DNA of 64,000 bases from Budorcas taxicolor (GCF_023091745.1 NC_068913.1:37454501-37518500); one strand, 5' to 3'; counted from the first letter of the stretch, positions 1 through 12,569 are shown. Numbers and translations are program-made. Notes: a model not told the origin generated them from the letters alone.

Positions 1-344
1 AATAAAGCAAGTGTGTTCTTCTGGTTAGGATTTAATTTTGGCAGTGAACATTGTTAGTGCTCAACAAACTGGAAGTTCAGAGAAAATAATGTATTATTAT
101 TCCTGTTTTATGGGATCTTATCTAACTGTGCCTGGAAAAAAGCTTACATTGTGGGATGGAAGTTGGGAACTTTAATGCCAAATTACACACATTTGCAAGC
201 ATGACAGGGGAACATGGGAGTTTCCAGGTTTCCTCTTAAGTTTCATCCCCATTTAACATCTTTGGAAAAATAGTTGCTATGATAGTTCATGCAAAAGTGG
301 AGGAACTGTAAGCCAGCCATTTCTGAGAGCTAACTATGTGCCTC

Positions 345-540
345 ACAAGGTCATCAGTACTTTCCATGAATGATCTCATCTTATTCTTGCAACAACCATA
401 TTTAACAGGAACTGATAATCCTATTTTATAGATGAGGAAACTGAGATCGGAGAAATTAAGTTAATTCTTTGCAGGACATAAAGCTGATAAGTAGCAAAAT
501 GGATTACAACCCAAACCATCACCAGGCTGTGTTACCCTTG
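345..540 (-). repeat. MIR SINE remnant
   Basis: An antisense MIR core is recognisable: a tatagatgaggaaactgag stretch followed by decayed text equivalent to the 'ttaagtaacttgcccaagg' part of the consensus. It is diverged, as expected for an ancient mammalian element; the boundaries are approximate. Confidence 0.75.
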
Positions 541-640
541 GGAGAGTCAAGAAAGTTATAGTTACTGTAACACTTGATAAAAATAAATGAGGTTAGTTAT
601 TGAGGATGCTGAGAGATTATATCTAAAGAAATTCTGTATT

Positions 641-954
641 TATTTTAAAGTATTTATTTATTTGGATTCCTTGGGTCTTAGTTGTGGCATATGAGATCTT
701 TGTTGTGTCATGTGGCATCTTTTGTTGTGGAGCACAGTCTCTCTAGCTGTGGCATACAGGCGCCAGAGCATTCGGGCTTCAGTAGTTGTGGGACAAGTGT
801 TCTCTAGTTGTGGCAGTCAGGCTTAGTAGTTGAGACAGGGGCTTAGTTTCCCCCAGAGCATGTGGGATCATAGTTCCCCGACAAGGGATCAAACCCATGT
901 CCCCAGCCTTGCAAGGAAGATTCTTAACCACTGGACCACCAGGGAAGTCCTGTG
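641..954 (-). repeat. tRNA-Glu-derived SINE (CHR-type), minus strand
   Basis: The element ends at 950 with the reverse of the tRNA-like head (ccaccagggaagtcc). The body contains repeated 'gttgtgg...catgtggga' units typical of cetartiodactyl CHR-type SINEs. An 11-bp target duplication, AATTCTGTATT, lies at 630-640 and 955-965. The tRNA-like part is the retroposon promoter region and not a functional tRNA. Confidence 0.85.
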
Positions 955-1531
955 AATTCTGTATTTTAAAATTCACACTCCAGTGTCCGTTTCACTTGTA
1001 AGTCAACCTCAGAGGTAAGAGGTGATATGATATTTTCTCTAAGAGAGAAATATATAAAAAATATAATGAGTAAATGTCCATCTGTAGCTGGCTGCTCAAC
1101 TCAGGAATCTCCTGCTTATTCTAATTGAGGCCAAAAAGATTTAGGGTGGTTATTTATTTATTTATTTTTACAGTTATTTGTCTTTTATTTGTGTACAAGC
1201 TGCTCTGCCACTAATTTCTGTGAGATCTCAGGGAATCACCATGATTGGTTACTTAAGCTTGAAAATGAATGTGTTACAAATGAGGAACATTCTACAAAGT
1301 AATGAATTAGTATAATTTAAAAAGATCAGTATTGTGTTGGAGACACAGACATAGAAGAACAGACTTGTGGATACAGGAGGGGAAGGAGAGGGTGGGATGA
1401 ATGGAGAGAGAAGCATGGAAAGATATATGCTAGCACATATAAAACAGATAGATAGTGGGAATGAAGTTAGAGCAACCATGTTTTGCAAGCTGTTATGAAT
1501 TTTAAAATATGCTTTATAATAAAAGAACAAT

Positions 1532-2314
1532 TTCAGTTCAGTTCGGTTCAGTTCAGTCGCTCAGTCGTGTCCAACTCTTTGCGACCCCATGAATCGCAGC
1601 ACGCCAGGCCTCCCTGTCCATCACCATCTCCCGGAGTTCACTCAGACTCACGTCCATCGAGTCCGTGATGCCATCCAGCCATCTCATCCTCTGTCGTCCC
1701 CTTCTCCTCCTGCCCCCAATCCCTCCCAGCATCAGAGTCTTTTCCAATGAGTCAGCTCTTCGCATGAGGTGGCCAAAGTACTTGAGCTTCAGCTTTAGCA
1801 TCATTCCTTCCAAAGAAATCCCAGGATTGATCTTCAAAATGGACTGGTTGGATCTCCTTGCAGTCCAAGGGACTCTGAAGAGTCTTCTCCAACACCACAG
1901 TTCAAACGTATCAATTCTTTGGCGCTCAGCCTTCTTCACAGTCCAACTCTCACATCCATACATGACCACAGGAAAAACCATAGCCTTGACTAGATGGACC
2001 TTAGTTGGCAAAGTAATGTCTCTGCTTTTGAATATGCTATCTAGGTTGGTCATAACTTTTCTTCTGAGAAGTAAGCGTCTTTTAATTTCATGGCTACAGT
2101 CACCATCTGCAGTGATTTTGGAGCCCCCCCAAAATAAAGTCTGACACTGTTTCTACTGTTTCCCCATCTATTTCCCATGAAGTGATCGGACCAGATGCCA
2201 TGATCTTCGTTTTCTGAATGTTGAGCTTTAAGCCAACTTTTTCACTTTCCTCTTTTACTTTCATCAAGAGGCTTTTTAGCTCCTCTTCACTTTCTGCCAT
2301 AAGAGTGGTGTCAT
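1532..2314 (-). mobile_element. BovB LINE fragment, copy 1 (3' end)
   Basis: A 5'-truncated BovB (RTE clade) lies in minus orientation. The 3' end at 1532 shows the ttcagttcag repeats. Minus-strand ORF (1553-2053) encodes the ORF2 C-terminus with FPVVMYGCESWT and WCWRRLFRVPWTARRSNQSIL. The preceding ORF (2100-2300) carries MAESEEELKSLLMKVKEESEKVG. It lacks the reverse transcriptase core and cannot move. It is less decayed than copies 2-6, so probably one of the younger insertions here. Confidence 0.95.
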
Positions 2315-2379
2315 AGGTAAGTGAAAAAAAAACTTGTAAAATTGATCTTGGATAAAATATAACTTATTTTTAAAATTTA

Positions 2380-2503
2380 TGTTTATTTTACTTTTTTGCC
2401 ACACCATGTGGCTTGTGGGATCTTAGTTCCTCAACCAGGGATCAAACTCAGGCCCTTGGTAGAGAAAACAGAGTCCTAACCACTGAACTGCCAGGGAATT
2501 CCC
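2380..2503 (-). repeat. CHR-type tRNA SINE fragment, minus strand
   Basis: The reversed SINE body reads from the catgtggcttgtgggatctt part to the head (actgccagggaattccc). It contains the gatcaaac box-B-like segment. It is truncated and diverged. Confidence 0.8.
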
Positions 2504-2992
2504 AAAATACACCTTTTTAAATGACTACTATTTTGTGAAGAAAAATTATTTTAATTAACTACTTAATACTTTATATATGTCAAAGGATGTCAGCATCTTA
2601 TAAAATATGTAAACTTAAGTGGCATCATAATTAGAGTAATTTTTTTAAAGAAGGTGAAAAGCAAAGGACATTGCTAACAGTTTGTGCAAGATCATTCTAT
2701 CCATTTTAAAAGCAGAGATGAGGGGTAGAAATGGAAAACAGTACACTGAATTAAATAGGCTAGATGGATAGACATATAAAAATTAAAACATATATGTAAT
2801 GTAGTAAGATCCAATGCAAAGGATATATTTAATTATAGCATATGTCATTGCTATATTTTGAATATACCATTGCATATAGTATGTTGTTCAATTCCAAGTA
2901 TCCCACGAGGTTATTTAAATTCTCTGTTTTTTCCTTTGAAACTAGAACTGTTTCTGGAAAAGAGACCAGGAGAAGCCTAATCCTTTTAATCT

Positions 2993-3190
2993 CTTGTGTG
3001 TGCCCATGTCCAACTCCTCACAACCCCGTGAACTATAGCCCACTAGGCTGCTCTCTCCACAGGATTTCCCAGGCAAGAATCGTGGAGTGGGTTGCCATTC
3101 TCTTCTCCAGGGGATCTTCCCAACCCAGGGATTGAACCCATGTTCAGGAAGGCAGATTCTTTACTTGTTGAGTCATTGGGGAAGCTCCTG
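2993..3190 (-). repeat. Bov-tA SINE, minus strand
   Basis: A reversed Bov-A part (tggagtgggttgccattctc) is followed by the reversed tRNA-Glu-like head (gattgaacccatgttcagg). It is diverged. It directly abuts another reversed SINE at 3197. Confidence 0.88.
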
Positions 3191-3196
3191 CATTAA

Positions 3197-3313
3197 TTTG
3201 GCTGCACTGGGTCTTTGAGGCATGTGGGATCTAGTTCCCTGACCAGGGATCAAACCTGGGCCTCCTGCATTGGGAGCGTGGTGTCTTAACCACTGGATCA
3301 TCAGGGAAGTCCC
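3197..3313 (-). repeat. CHR-type tRNA SINE, minus strand
   Basis: The body 'catgtgggatctagttccct' and the head 'accactggatcatcagggaag' are clear. It lies 6 bp from the Bov-tA element to its left, in the same orientation. A similar CTAATC(C)TTTTA motif on both outer sides suggests the pair may share a target duplication. Confidence 0.85.
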
Positions 3314-3447
3314 TTTAATCTAATCTTTTAGTACAAGTGAAAATCTTAAGGTCAAATATTATACATATTCACAAATGTTTATTCTATTTTGATTTCAAGG
3401 ATTTATATGATGCTATTATTTGATTGGATAGTTATATTCTCTTTAAA

Positions 3448-4375
3448 AACAACATCATTTAATTTTTTATTGAAATATAGTTGATTTAAACAATGTTGTA
3501 TAAATTATTGCTATACAGCAAAATGATTCAGTTATTCATATGTGTATGTATGTTTTTAATATTCTATTATAGTTTATCATAGGATATTGAATATAGTTCT
3601 CTGTGCTATACAGTAGGAGCTTGTTGTTTATTTATTCTACATATAATAGCTTACATCTGCTAACCCCAACTTCTCACTCCATTCCTTCCCCAGCTCCCTC
3701 TGCCTTGGCAGCCGCCAGTCCATTCTTTATGTCCGTGATTCTGTTTTTGTTTCATATATAGATTCATTTGTGTCATATTTTAGATTCCACATTTAAGTTA
3801 TATCATGTGGTATTTATATTTCTCTTTCTGACTTACTTCACTTAGTGTGATAATCTCTAGTTGCATCCATGTTGCTGAAAATGGCATTATTTTGCTCTTT
3901 TTATGCTGAAACTTGTATACATAAACCAAGTCTTCTTTATTCATTCATCTGTTGGACATTTAGGTTGTTTCCATGTCTTGGCTATTATGAATAGCACTGC
4001 AGTGAGCATAGGGTGCATATATCTTTTTGAATTATAGTTTTGTCTGCCTATATGCCCAGCGGTGAGATCATTGTATCATATGTTTTTTGATCAACTTCCA
4101 TATTGTTTTCCACATGGCTTCACCAGCTTACATTCCTGCCAACAGTGTAGGAGGGTTCCCTTTTCTCCACATCCTCTTCCGGTTATTTGTACACTTTTTA
4201 ATGTTGGCCATTTGCATGCAGAATTCCATGTATACAAGAGCCTGGTGGGTTACAGTCTATGGGGTGGCAAAGAGTCAGACATGACTGAACGATTTTCACT
4301 TTTTTTTTTTCATTATTACTGGTGTGAGGTGGTGCCTCATTGTCATTTTGTACTTCATTTAATTTAAATGAGTAG
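3448..4375 (-). mobile_element. L1 LINE 3' end, minus strand, interrupted by a SINE
   Basis: The + strand is antisense to the artiodactyl L1 3' terminal region: 'atattgaatatagttctctg', 'ctgacttacttcacttagtg' and 'ccaacagtgtaggagggttc' are diagnostic. It is interrupted at about 4213-4313 by a Bov-A SINE fragment, after which the L1 sequence resumes with 'actggtgtgaggtggtgcct'. No coding capacity remains. Confidence 0.92.
4213..4312 (+). repeat. Bov-A SINE fragment nested in L1
   Basis: The sequence 'gagcctggtgggttacagtc' followed by the 'gtcagacatgactgaacga' tail and a T-run is the right part of a Bov-A unit. It lies between the two halves of the L1 3' end, so it inserted later than that L1. 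Confidence 0.85.
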
Positions 4376-4724
4376 CTTTGCAAGCACTCGAGACATAATT
4401 ATATCTTATCCTTATATAACAAAATTCAGACCATACCTGCTTAAGCCATAGAAATGGAGTTTATTTGCTTGCATGGTCATTTGTTTGTTTTGGTGGCACC
4501 CTGTGATTTTTTTTTGGTTTGTTTGTCTTCATATTCTTGAAAGTTATACAATAGTTTCCTGAGATCTCTTTATTTTACAGGCCTTATGAACTGTAGGCAT
4601 ATGTTAAGATCATTACTAAATGTCTTCAGAAAATAATTTGCTTTTATAGTTAAAAATAATCTTAATAGAAAATTAAGACAAATCAAATACAGTAATTGAA
4701 AAATGGCTAATATACATTGATGCT

Positions 4725-4915
4725 TGCTATGTACTGGGCATGGTGTACCTAACTTAATCCTTAAACAAATGAGTTAAATACTTCTGTAATCTATTTCAGA
4801 TGTGACAAGTGAGACACAGTGAGATTCAGTAACTTTCCTATCAATAATCAAGAGGCAAGTGGCAGACCTAGGCTTTGCACCTGCGTGTTCAAGCACCATG
4901 TCAGTCTACTTCTGG
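4725..4915 (-). repeat. MIR SINE remnant
   Basis: The sequence reads like antisense MIR: 'tgctatgtactgggcatggt', a decayed gag-rich core, then 'ggcaagtggcagacctaggc' equivalent to the 'agtggcagagctgggattcg' consensus. It is strongly diverged. Confidence 0.7.
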
Positions 4916-5791
4916 AGGAATTATGGAAGATGTAACTGGGGATGTTTAGAACTGTAGGTAGAAGAAATGTAACAAGCAAGCATGTAAGGATAAAAAAATC
5001 AAAATTATAATACTGGCTTATACATACAAGTTATAACATTACTTTAAAATTATTTTTAGTGTTTTAATAGCAGAACTAAACCAAATGGGAAAGCATTGAC
5101 TGGGTCAGAGTCTTGGGAACTTTTGAATTTCTGGTAGTAGCTGGTAGATCAGCTATGGCAAAATTCAGAGCTCTATGGCAGATAACTGTCTTCAGAGACA
5201 CAGCCCTTTTCTGGGCTAGCAGCCCCTACAATGAGCATGTACAGACTTATCTTGTAATATTCACCTAAGAAAAACTTGATAGTCATCAGTTGTTGAACTC
5301 AGTTTGCTAAAAATAAATTTTAAAATGTTAGTGACTTTCACATTTAATTACATTAAAATTGTTATTTCTTTTTAACACTATTGGGTCAATTATCATGAAA
5401 TTAAAATCTGATATGAAGACTCAGTTTCTAAATTCTGCATATGACTCCTAGTTCCTTTCACACACTGCTTATTTTTATTCCCAGATAGTGTTATGAAGTT
5501 TATGAAGTTAATTATTTAAACTTCTCTCACTATGCAGGTGGATGCCTTACATTGTTAAAAATGTTTATTTCCCTTAGGCATTTCATTAAATAGTGAAGAA
5601 ATAAATAAATTGTGTTAAAGTGTTTAGCACATGCTTTTGTTTTTTAGAAAAGTCATTTAACTTGTCTTAAGTGTTTTGATCTCAAAAGTACCTACATTCC
5701 TAGAGAATTTATGTGACTATGAAGTTCAGGGTCACATTTTTCCTGCCATATGCTGTTTTTCAGAGTAAGAAGTTTGCTTTTAGATATTGAT

Positions 5792-6013
5792 GGCTGCGTG
5801 CTAAGTCACTTTGGTCGTGTGCGACTCTTTGCAACTTTATGGACTGTAGCCCCCAGGCTCCTCAGTCCATGAGATTCTCCAGAGAAGAATACTGGAGTGG
5901 GTTGCCATTCCTTAATCCAGGGGATCTTCCCCACCCAGGGATAGAACCCACATCTCTTACATCTCCTGCATTGGCAGACAGGTTCTTTACCACTAGCGCC
6001 ACCTGGAAAGCCC
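5792..6013 (-). repeat. Bov-tA SINE, minus strand
   Basis: The reversed Bov-A tail ('gtgctaagtcactttggtcg') is followed by the central 'tactggagtgggttgccatt' and the reversed tRNA-like head ending 'gccacctggaaagccc'. The element is nearly full length. Confidence 0.92.
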
Positions 6014-7455
6014 ATCCTTACTACAAGTGCTGCTTAAGTAAGCATCAGGAGAATATAAAATACCTCCATTGCTTTGAAAGACAAGGTATTTGAGGTGCAC
6101 GATTATTTCAGCTGATACAGAGACCATTGGGCCAATAAGTAAATTAGTTTGTTTATATAAAATTTATGTGTTTTCATTGAAGGGTGAATTTTTTAAAGGT
6201 TTAAATCCATTTATTGTCCACATAGCAGAAATAGTAGATTAGTATTGTAAAGTCTGAGAAAATCTTTATTGGGCATATAACTCAATATCTAAGTGAATAA
6301 ATAAATGTGTACTTTAGGAAGGAAAGCTAAAACTTTCTATTATTTTTCAAAATATCAGTTTTTGATGCTAACTATATTCTTTAAAGTAATAAAATTGAGG
6401 AACCATTCAATAATAAACACATAGATAACTTTTTTAATTTCAAGAAAATATAATTGTTTTGCCTTCTTAATTACAGTAATTTCTACTCTGCTTTATTAAA
6501 TATTTCATTAATTTAAGAATCCCCTTTTAAACTGCAGGGGGCACATATCAGAATATTTGAGGTGTAGGATGTTAAGTTTGAAACAACATTCAGTTTAAAT
6601 ACTGTACATTTATATTTTGAATACAAAATGCAGACATTTGACAAAATATCCTAGAATTCTCATAAAGTGTATCAGAATTCCAAAGAGTAACAAATCAGAT
6701 TATCTTGGTCATGAAAAGATGCATGGATCAGAATGCTCTCTGGAAAATGAGAATATGGAAAGGAAAATCTTAAGCCTTTGAATTGAGGATGAATCACATT
6801 TAAAGACAAACTGACTGTGATTATGCTTTGTTACCTTTTCTGACCCTACAAATTGATAACCATTAGTTCTTTGAGTAGCCAGTTAATATGAGATTTAAGG
6901 CTAAGAAAGAAGACTAGTAAAGCCATTTACAGTCATATTTTATTAATTTTTTCTGTGTTTATTATTTGAACAGTTTGGACCTTGGAGGCACTTGATTTCT
7001 TTAGAACTTCTTACAGTGTAAGCATGGTTTTGCTGTTACTGTCATGTTCAAGAAAAAATCTAACCCACAATATTAAATCTAACAGGTTACACATGTATGT
7101 TCTGAAATCTCACTATTCTATTATTTTTTTTGTTGAGTTGGATTCAGCTGGGGTAAGATCCTAGAGGATTTAATCAGGCTTTAAGTGCAAGGCTATATAA
7201 GGCATGCAAACTCAAGTAACATGTAACAGTGGTTCTTTGTTGAGCACAGGTTTATTCAACAATATACTTTCAGTGTAGTTTAGAAATAGAAACATTATGT
7301 TTAAACCACTGCAAAATATAAGTGGAACTACTATAATTTATTCTTACTGAGTTTAGCATGTAAGTTTCCTTTTTCATTATTTCTGAAAAATCAGGTAATC
7401 TGTCATACTCCCTGGAATATATGAATTGATGAGGAATTCATGACATCTGAAGGCA

Positions 7456-7644
7456 GTTGTTGTTGTTTAGTTGCTCAGTCATGTCCAACTTTTTGCCACC
7501 CCACTGTCCATGGAATTTCCCAGGCAAGATTGCTGGAGTGGGTTGCCATTTCCTCCTCCAGGGGATCTTCACGACCCAGGAATCAAACCTAGGTCTCCTA
7601 CATTGCAGGCAGATTCTTTAACATCTGAGCCACCAGGGACACCC
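7456..7644 (-). repeat. Bov-tA SINE, minus strand
   Basis: The reversed Bov-A ('ttgctcagtcatgtccaact') and tRNA-like head ('gatctgagccaccaggga' variant) are both present. It lies immediately left of the composite CA microsatellite. Confidence 0.92.
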
Positions 7645-7688
7645 AGGAAGAATAAATAGCTATTTATAAATGAAGAAATCAAGGATTC

Positions 7689-7791
7689 TTTTCCTCCTTT
7701 CCCAAACCTACACACACACGCGCGCACGCGCACACACACAGAGACACACACACACACTTTTCCTCCTTTCCCAAACCTACACACATGTGCG

Positions 7792-7842
<51 letters not shown>
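7689..7842. repeat. Composite (CG/CA)n microsatellite with 69-bp duplication
   Basis: Two copies of a pyrimidine-rich lead (ttttcctcctttcccaaacc) start at 7689 and 7758, each followed by alternating CG then CA runs. The second array (7793-7842) runs through about four to five CG steps into a long pure CA tract. Alternating purine-pyrimidine DNA of this sort can adopt Z-form. The Cys-Val-rich reading frames across it are an artefact of the repeat. Confidence 0.95.
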
Positions 7843-8862
7843 GAAAAAGAACCCTAAGTTCAGGTTTTTCAGGTATGAAGACTTATATTGTATTTTAATT
7901 CTTATTCTAAGTATAGAATCTAGTTTTTCACCATAATTATACATTCTTACCTCAGTGACTTTTGGAACAAATAGATATAAATAAGACAAATTAATGAAGT
8001 TCAAATGTCAAATTTTATATCTCTTGCTCCTCAAATAATATCTTTGACAATTTACCATCCATCTAATAAGTTCTGGACTCTGTATTCCTTTGGGAAATGG
8101 CATAAGGCCTTCTTGAGTGTGAGATTATGTATTTGAATCTCTGATTTAGTGGAACAGTGTGTAAAACTCTCTCATAATCAGAACACTCCCTGTTGGCTTC
8201 ACATCTGAAGATCCCCAAGAGTGCTGTTTGTCCCAGTGCACATCTGGAACAGATTACGTGCAGTTAATTGGCTCCAGGTCGAGCTTGTTACAGACAGTAG
8301 CGCGCAGTATAACCTATGCAATTCACCAAATCCACCACTTTAGGTTAAATCACACCTACTTCTGTAATTCTTCCCAGATGCGGGATACACACACTTATGG
8401 GTACAAAACACACACACATACACAGTAACATACACTGGAAGATAGCAAAGTATCGATAGATTAGTGGAGAGGTTGTTGGCAATACATTTAACCCATAAGT
8501 GATCTCAATTAAAAGTTTAACTGTTGTATTTAAAGGACAGTTGGGAGGAGAAAAAAAGAAATTAGGAACAGCAGATTATAGATAGTGGCTGTTTTATAGG
8601 AGAAACATATATAAAGTTTTAAAAAAACATTTCAGGAGGTTCAGAATTTTTGATATTTTGTCTGTCACCCTTAACAGATGTTTCAGCACATGTGGGCACT
8701 TACTGGAATGCCACAGTAGCAAGGAAACCAGTGCTTTGATTTTTAACTTATTTAACAATATTAATGAGTTAGGTAACAGGGAACAGTATGACTACTGTTC
8801 ATTGAAAACCAAAACATCAATCTTCTTAACATAGTGTTGGAGGCACAGGGCATGTCTTAGCG

Positions 8863-8934
8863 ATTAATGACCAGTTGGAGGAGTAGGTATCTCAATACAT
8901 AGCTAAGGGCCATTAACCCCAACTAGTCATTAAT
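8863..8934. repeat. Inverted repeat, 16-bp arms
   Basis: Arms 8863-8878 (ATTAATGACCAGTTGG) and 8919-8934 are complementary at 15 of 16 positions, separated by a 40-nt loop. It is not part of a repeat family that I recognise. No target duplication was found to prove a small DNA transposon. Confidence 0.8.
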
Positions 8935-9130
8935 TCACAGGAAATGTCCTGTACTGAGGTCATTATTGCTAATAAAATGCACACACAGAAAGTTTCCTCT
9001 CTTTTGCCTGTGTACATAAACATGCATTCACACTACATACACAGTTACATGTCATAAAAGAATAGTATTACACATGTCCAGAAGCGCAGGAAAACTAAAC
9101 CTAATGAGAAATTTCATATACTTAAACTCT

Positions 9131-9346
9131 TTGTTGCTGTTGCTTAGTCACTAAGTTGTGTTCGACTCTTTTCTGACCCCATGGACTGTAGCCCTCCAGG
9201 CTCCTCTGTCCATGGGATTTCCCAGGCAAGAATACTAGAGTGGTTTGCCATTTCATTCTCCAGGGGATCTTCCCCACTCAGGGATCAAACCTGTGTCTAC
9301 TGCATTGGTAGTCGGATTCTTTACTACTGAACCACCAGGAAAGCCC
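9131..9346 (-). repeat. Bov-tA SINE, minus strand
   Basis: A near full-length reversed element runs from 'ttgctgttgcttagtcacta' to the reversed head 'gaaccaccaggaaagccc'. Confidence 0.92.
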
Positions 9347-10488
9347 TAGTTTAATCCTGACATTCAGCTAACCTTTCAGTCTTTTTGGAGACTGTGGGTA
9401 GGTGGGAGTATGCATGTTAGTATGGCAAAGCTGTGGATCTGCTGTGATCAGATACCCATGTTCTGCTAACATGACGATGCTGGGAAAATTGAAAATAACA
9501 GGCAAGTGGGATCAAAAAAGCACTGATGAAAATAGATGATAGCACTCATGGTCTAAGACTAAAGGCAGTGTGAATAACTGCATCATTTGAGTTCTACTAT
9601 ATTAGATATCAGAACAGGCATGAGGCACATTTAAGTGTTAGGCTGAACTACTCTTCGGTTTCCTCTCTCCTTCACCCACTGAATCATGCTACCTCCCTTA
9701 CCCGTTTTTTTGGTGTTTTTTTTTTTAATCATGCTTCCAGCTGTTTTGGAACCCTTCACCATGTATTAGTGTCATCTGGAACTGTCTCTCCTTTTTTCTC
9801 TCTCTTTTTTTATTTTCTATCTCTGTGAAACTAGCTTTGTCTTACCTAAACCTATATTAAACTCCTTTGATTGTCTTCCATAGCATCATATCAATATCTT
9901 GATATTAACAGTTATTTCTTGGGAGTTTATTATTTGTATCTAATCAACTGCTCCTTTTAGAAAAGACTCTTATCTTTCTTCTCACCTTAATAAATGTTTA
10001 GAGATGAGTTATGGTGTTAGTGACCAGGAATATATATATAATATATATTGTTGAGTGTATATTCCTTAAAAAATATTTTATTTGCCAAAAAACACGTTTT
10101 TAAGGAGAATCTATAACACAAAGAATGTATCTGTGTTTTACAGGCATAAATGTAAAATTAAAAAGGTGAAGAAATAAATTTTTTAAGACACCAAATAATT
10201 GAAAGCTCATATAATTTAAAACTAATTCTTATAAATTTTTCTGTAGACAAATTAAGTGTTTTGTGCCAACAGTGTATGTGTTGTCCTAATAGTTTTTATA
10301 TAATATAAAACTTTAGTCTTTTAGAGTTTGTTTTTAAAATGTTATTTACTGAGGGACTTCATTAGTGTTTTATTCTAAAATACATATTTTTACTTAAATT
10401 ATTAAAGCTAGAATTTTCATTAAGGGCTGCTGATAGTATGGATCTTTTATGTCAGACTGAAATTTCTGTTTTCTCTTAAATTATATCA

Positions 10489-11595
10489 TTCAGTTCAGTT
10501 TAGTTGCTCAGTCATGTCTGACTCTTTGCAGCCCCTTGGACTGCAGCCCACTAGGCTTACCTGTCCATCACCAACTCCTGGAGCTTGCTCAAACTCATGT
10601 CCACTGATGCCATCAAACCATCTCATCCTCTCTCATCACTTTCTCCTCCCGCCTTCAATCTTTCCTAGGTTTGGGGTCTTTTCTAATGAGTCAGTTCTTC
10701 ACCATGTGGCCAAAGTATTGGAGCTTCAGCTTTAGCATAATTCCTTCCAATGAATATTCTGGGCTCATTTCCTTTAGGACTGACTGGTTTGATCTCCCTG
10801 CAGTCCAAGGGAATCTCAAGAGTCTTCTCCAACACCACAGTTCGAAAGCATCAATTCTTTGGTACTCAACTTTCTTTATGGTCCAACTCTCACATCCATG
10901 CATGACTACTGGAAAAACCATATCTTTGACTAGACCCATCTTTGTTGGCAAAATAATGTTTCTGCTTTTTAATATGCTGTCTAGGTTGGTCATAAATTTT
11001 CATGGCTGCAGTCACCATCTGCAGGGATTTTGGAGCCCAAGAAAATAAATCTCTCACTGTTCCCATTGTTTCCCCATCTACCTGCCATGCAGATGCCATT
11101 TGATTTTCTGAGTGTTAACTTTTAAGCCGTTTTTTCACTCTCTTCATTCAGTTTCATTAATATGCTCTTTAGTTCCTCTTCACTGTCTGCCATAAGGGTG
11201 GTGTCATCTGCATATCTGAGGTTATTATATTTCTCCCAGCAATCTTGATTCTAGCTTGTGTTTCATCCAGTCTGGAATGTCCCATGGGGTACTCTGCATA
11301 TAAGTTAAATAATCAGGGTGACATTATACAGCCTTGACATACTCCTCTCCCAATTTGGAACCAGTCCGTTGTTCCATGTCTGGTTCTAACTGTTGCTTCT
11401 TGACCTGCCTACAGATTTCACAGGGGACAGGTAAGGTGGTCTGGTATTCCCATCTCTTGAAGAATTTTCCACAGTTTGTTAAATCGACAGAGTCTAAGAC
11501 TTTGGTGTAGTCAATACAGCAAAAATAGATGTTTTTCTGGAATTTCTTGCTTTTTCTATGGTCCAGTGGATGTTGGCAATTAGATCTCTGGAATC
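10489..11595 (-). mobile_element. BovB LINE fragment, copy 2
   Basis: A 5'-truncated BovB in minus orientation runs from the cagttcagtt 3' end to text equivalent to ORF2 'anirw'. The ORF2 C-terminal peptide (FPVVMHGCESWTIKK, WCWRRLLRFPWTAGRSNQSVL) is on the minus strand at 10691-10993. Many indels and stops are present. It shares a 'gaatattcattgg' variant (reverse complement here) with copies 3 and 5, marking an older BovB group. It faces copy 3 in opposite orientation. Confidence 0.94.
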
Positions 11596-12369
11596 ATCAC
11601 AAAATGTCAAGCAAATGTGAAGAATATTTGTGGGGCGTATTTGGTACATTATTCTTAAATGAGTATTTAAATCAACTTGATTCTTTTCATTTGTAGTAAT
11701 CTTCTAAATCAAAGAATTAAATATGCACAGATTACACAAAGATAGAATAGTTTGGTACTTCCTACAGGTAATTAAAGTAACTGAGAAAACATAGTGTATT
11801 AAGCATTCATGTTGAACACTTCATGAATAAACAACATATAATCTGTAATGTATTCTTAGAATATTTGTCTTATGTATAAAATTAATACATATATAATTTG
11901 TTTTATTTCACCTTCCGAGACTGATTTTGACTTCTGAGATTTAAGATAAATTTAAGGAATCTTTAATCAAAGTCATTCTAATAAAAGCATTTTAATAAAG
12001 AGTTGATCTTCCATAAGAAAAATACTCTTAATAGACTTTCTCTTAAAATTAACCATATAGGCATATAGTATTTACTTTGATATTAAATAATTAGATAATT
12101 AGTAAAGTATAATATTTTTTAATTATGGCTTAACTTTCAGTAAGGAAGTACAGAAATTATTGATACTTGAAGCAGGTACCACATCTGGAATCCTTCCCAG
12201 AAGCAGGCAAAGCATTATTGCTCCTATGAGTTATGTCTTAGAAAATATCGAGGAGAGGGAAGACTTTTCAAGAGTTGAAAATAACTTGATTGTGACATAA
12301 TGAAAAGCACATAAAATACTTTGGGGCTAAGGAGGCTGATTCTATCTAAAGTCTGGAACAAATGTTTTA

Positions 12370-12470
12370 ATTCATCTTTTATTGGTCATATGACCTTGAG
12401 AGAATTATCAAAATGTGTACTTCAGTTTCCTCCTCTGTAAAATGAGGAAAACATATAATTACCTGTCTTT
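12370..12470 (+). repeat. MIR SINE remnant
   Basis: The diagnostic 'ttcagtttcctcctctgtaa' core is followed by aatgaggaaa. It abuts the left end of BovB copy 3. Confidence 0.75.
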
Positions 12471-12569
12471 CTTGGATGTCACTAGCATTGATAAAAAATA
12501 AATGGAGGCATGTTAAAAATTTTAAGAGTATATTTGAGCAAAAATCAATCTGAATTGTGTGATACCAAA

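Noticed and set aside
1553..2053. 166-residue minus-strand open frame
   Set aside because: It is the C-terminal ORF2 of a truncated BovB, with no start region or RT core. It is not a host gene.
7569..7838. Cys-Val-rich small protein
   Set aside because: It is a translation of the CA/CG microsatellite plus SINE sequence.
8170..8430. Possible exon or conserved element (contains 'cagtagcgcgcagtataacc')
   Set aside because: No convincing splice pair or repeat match could be shown by eye.
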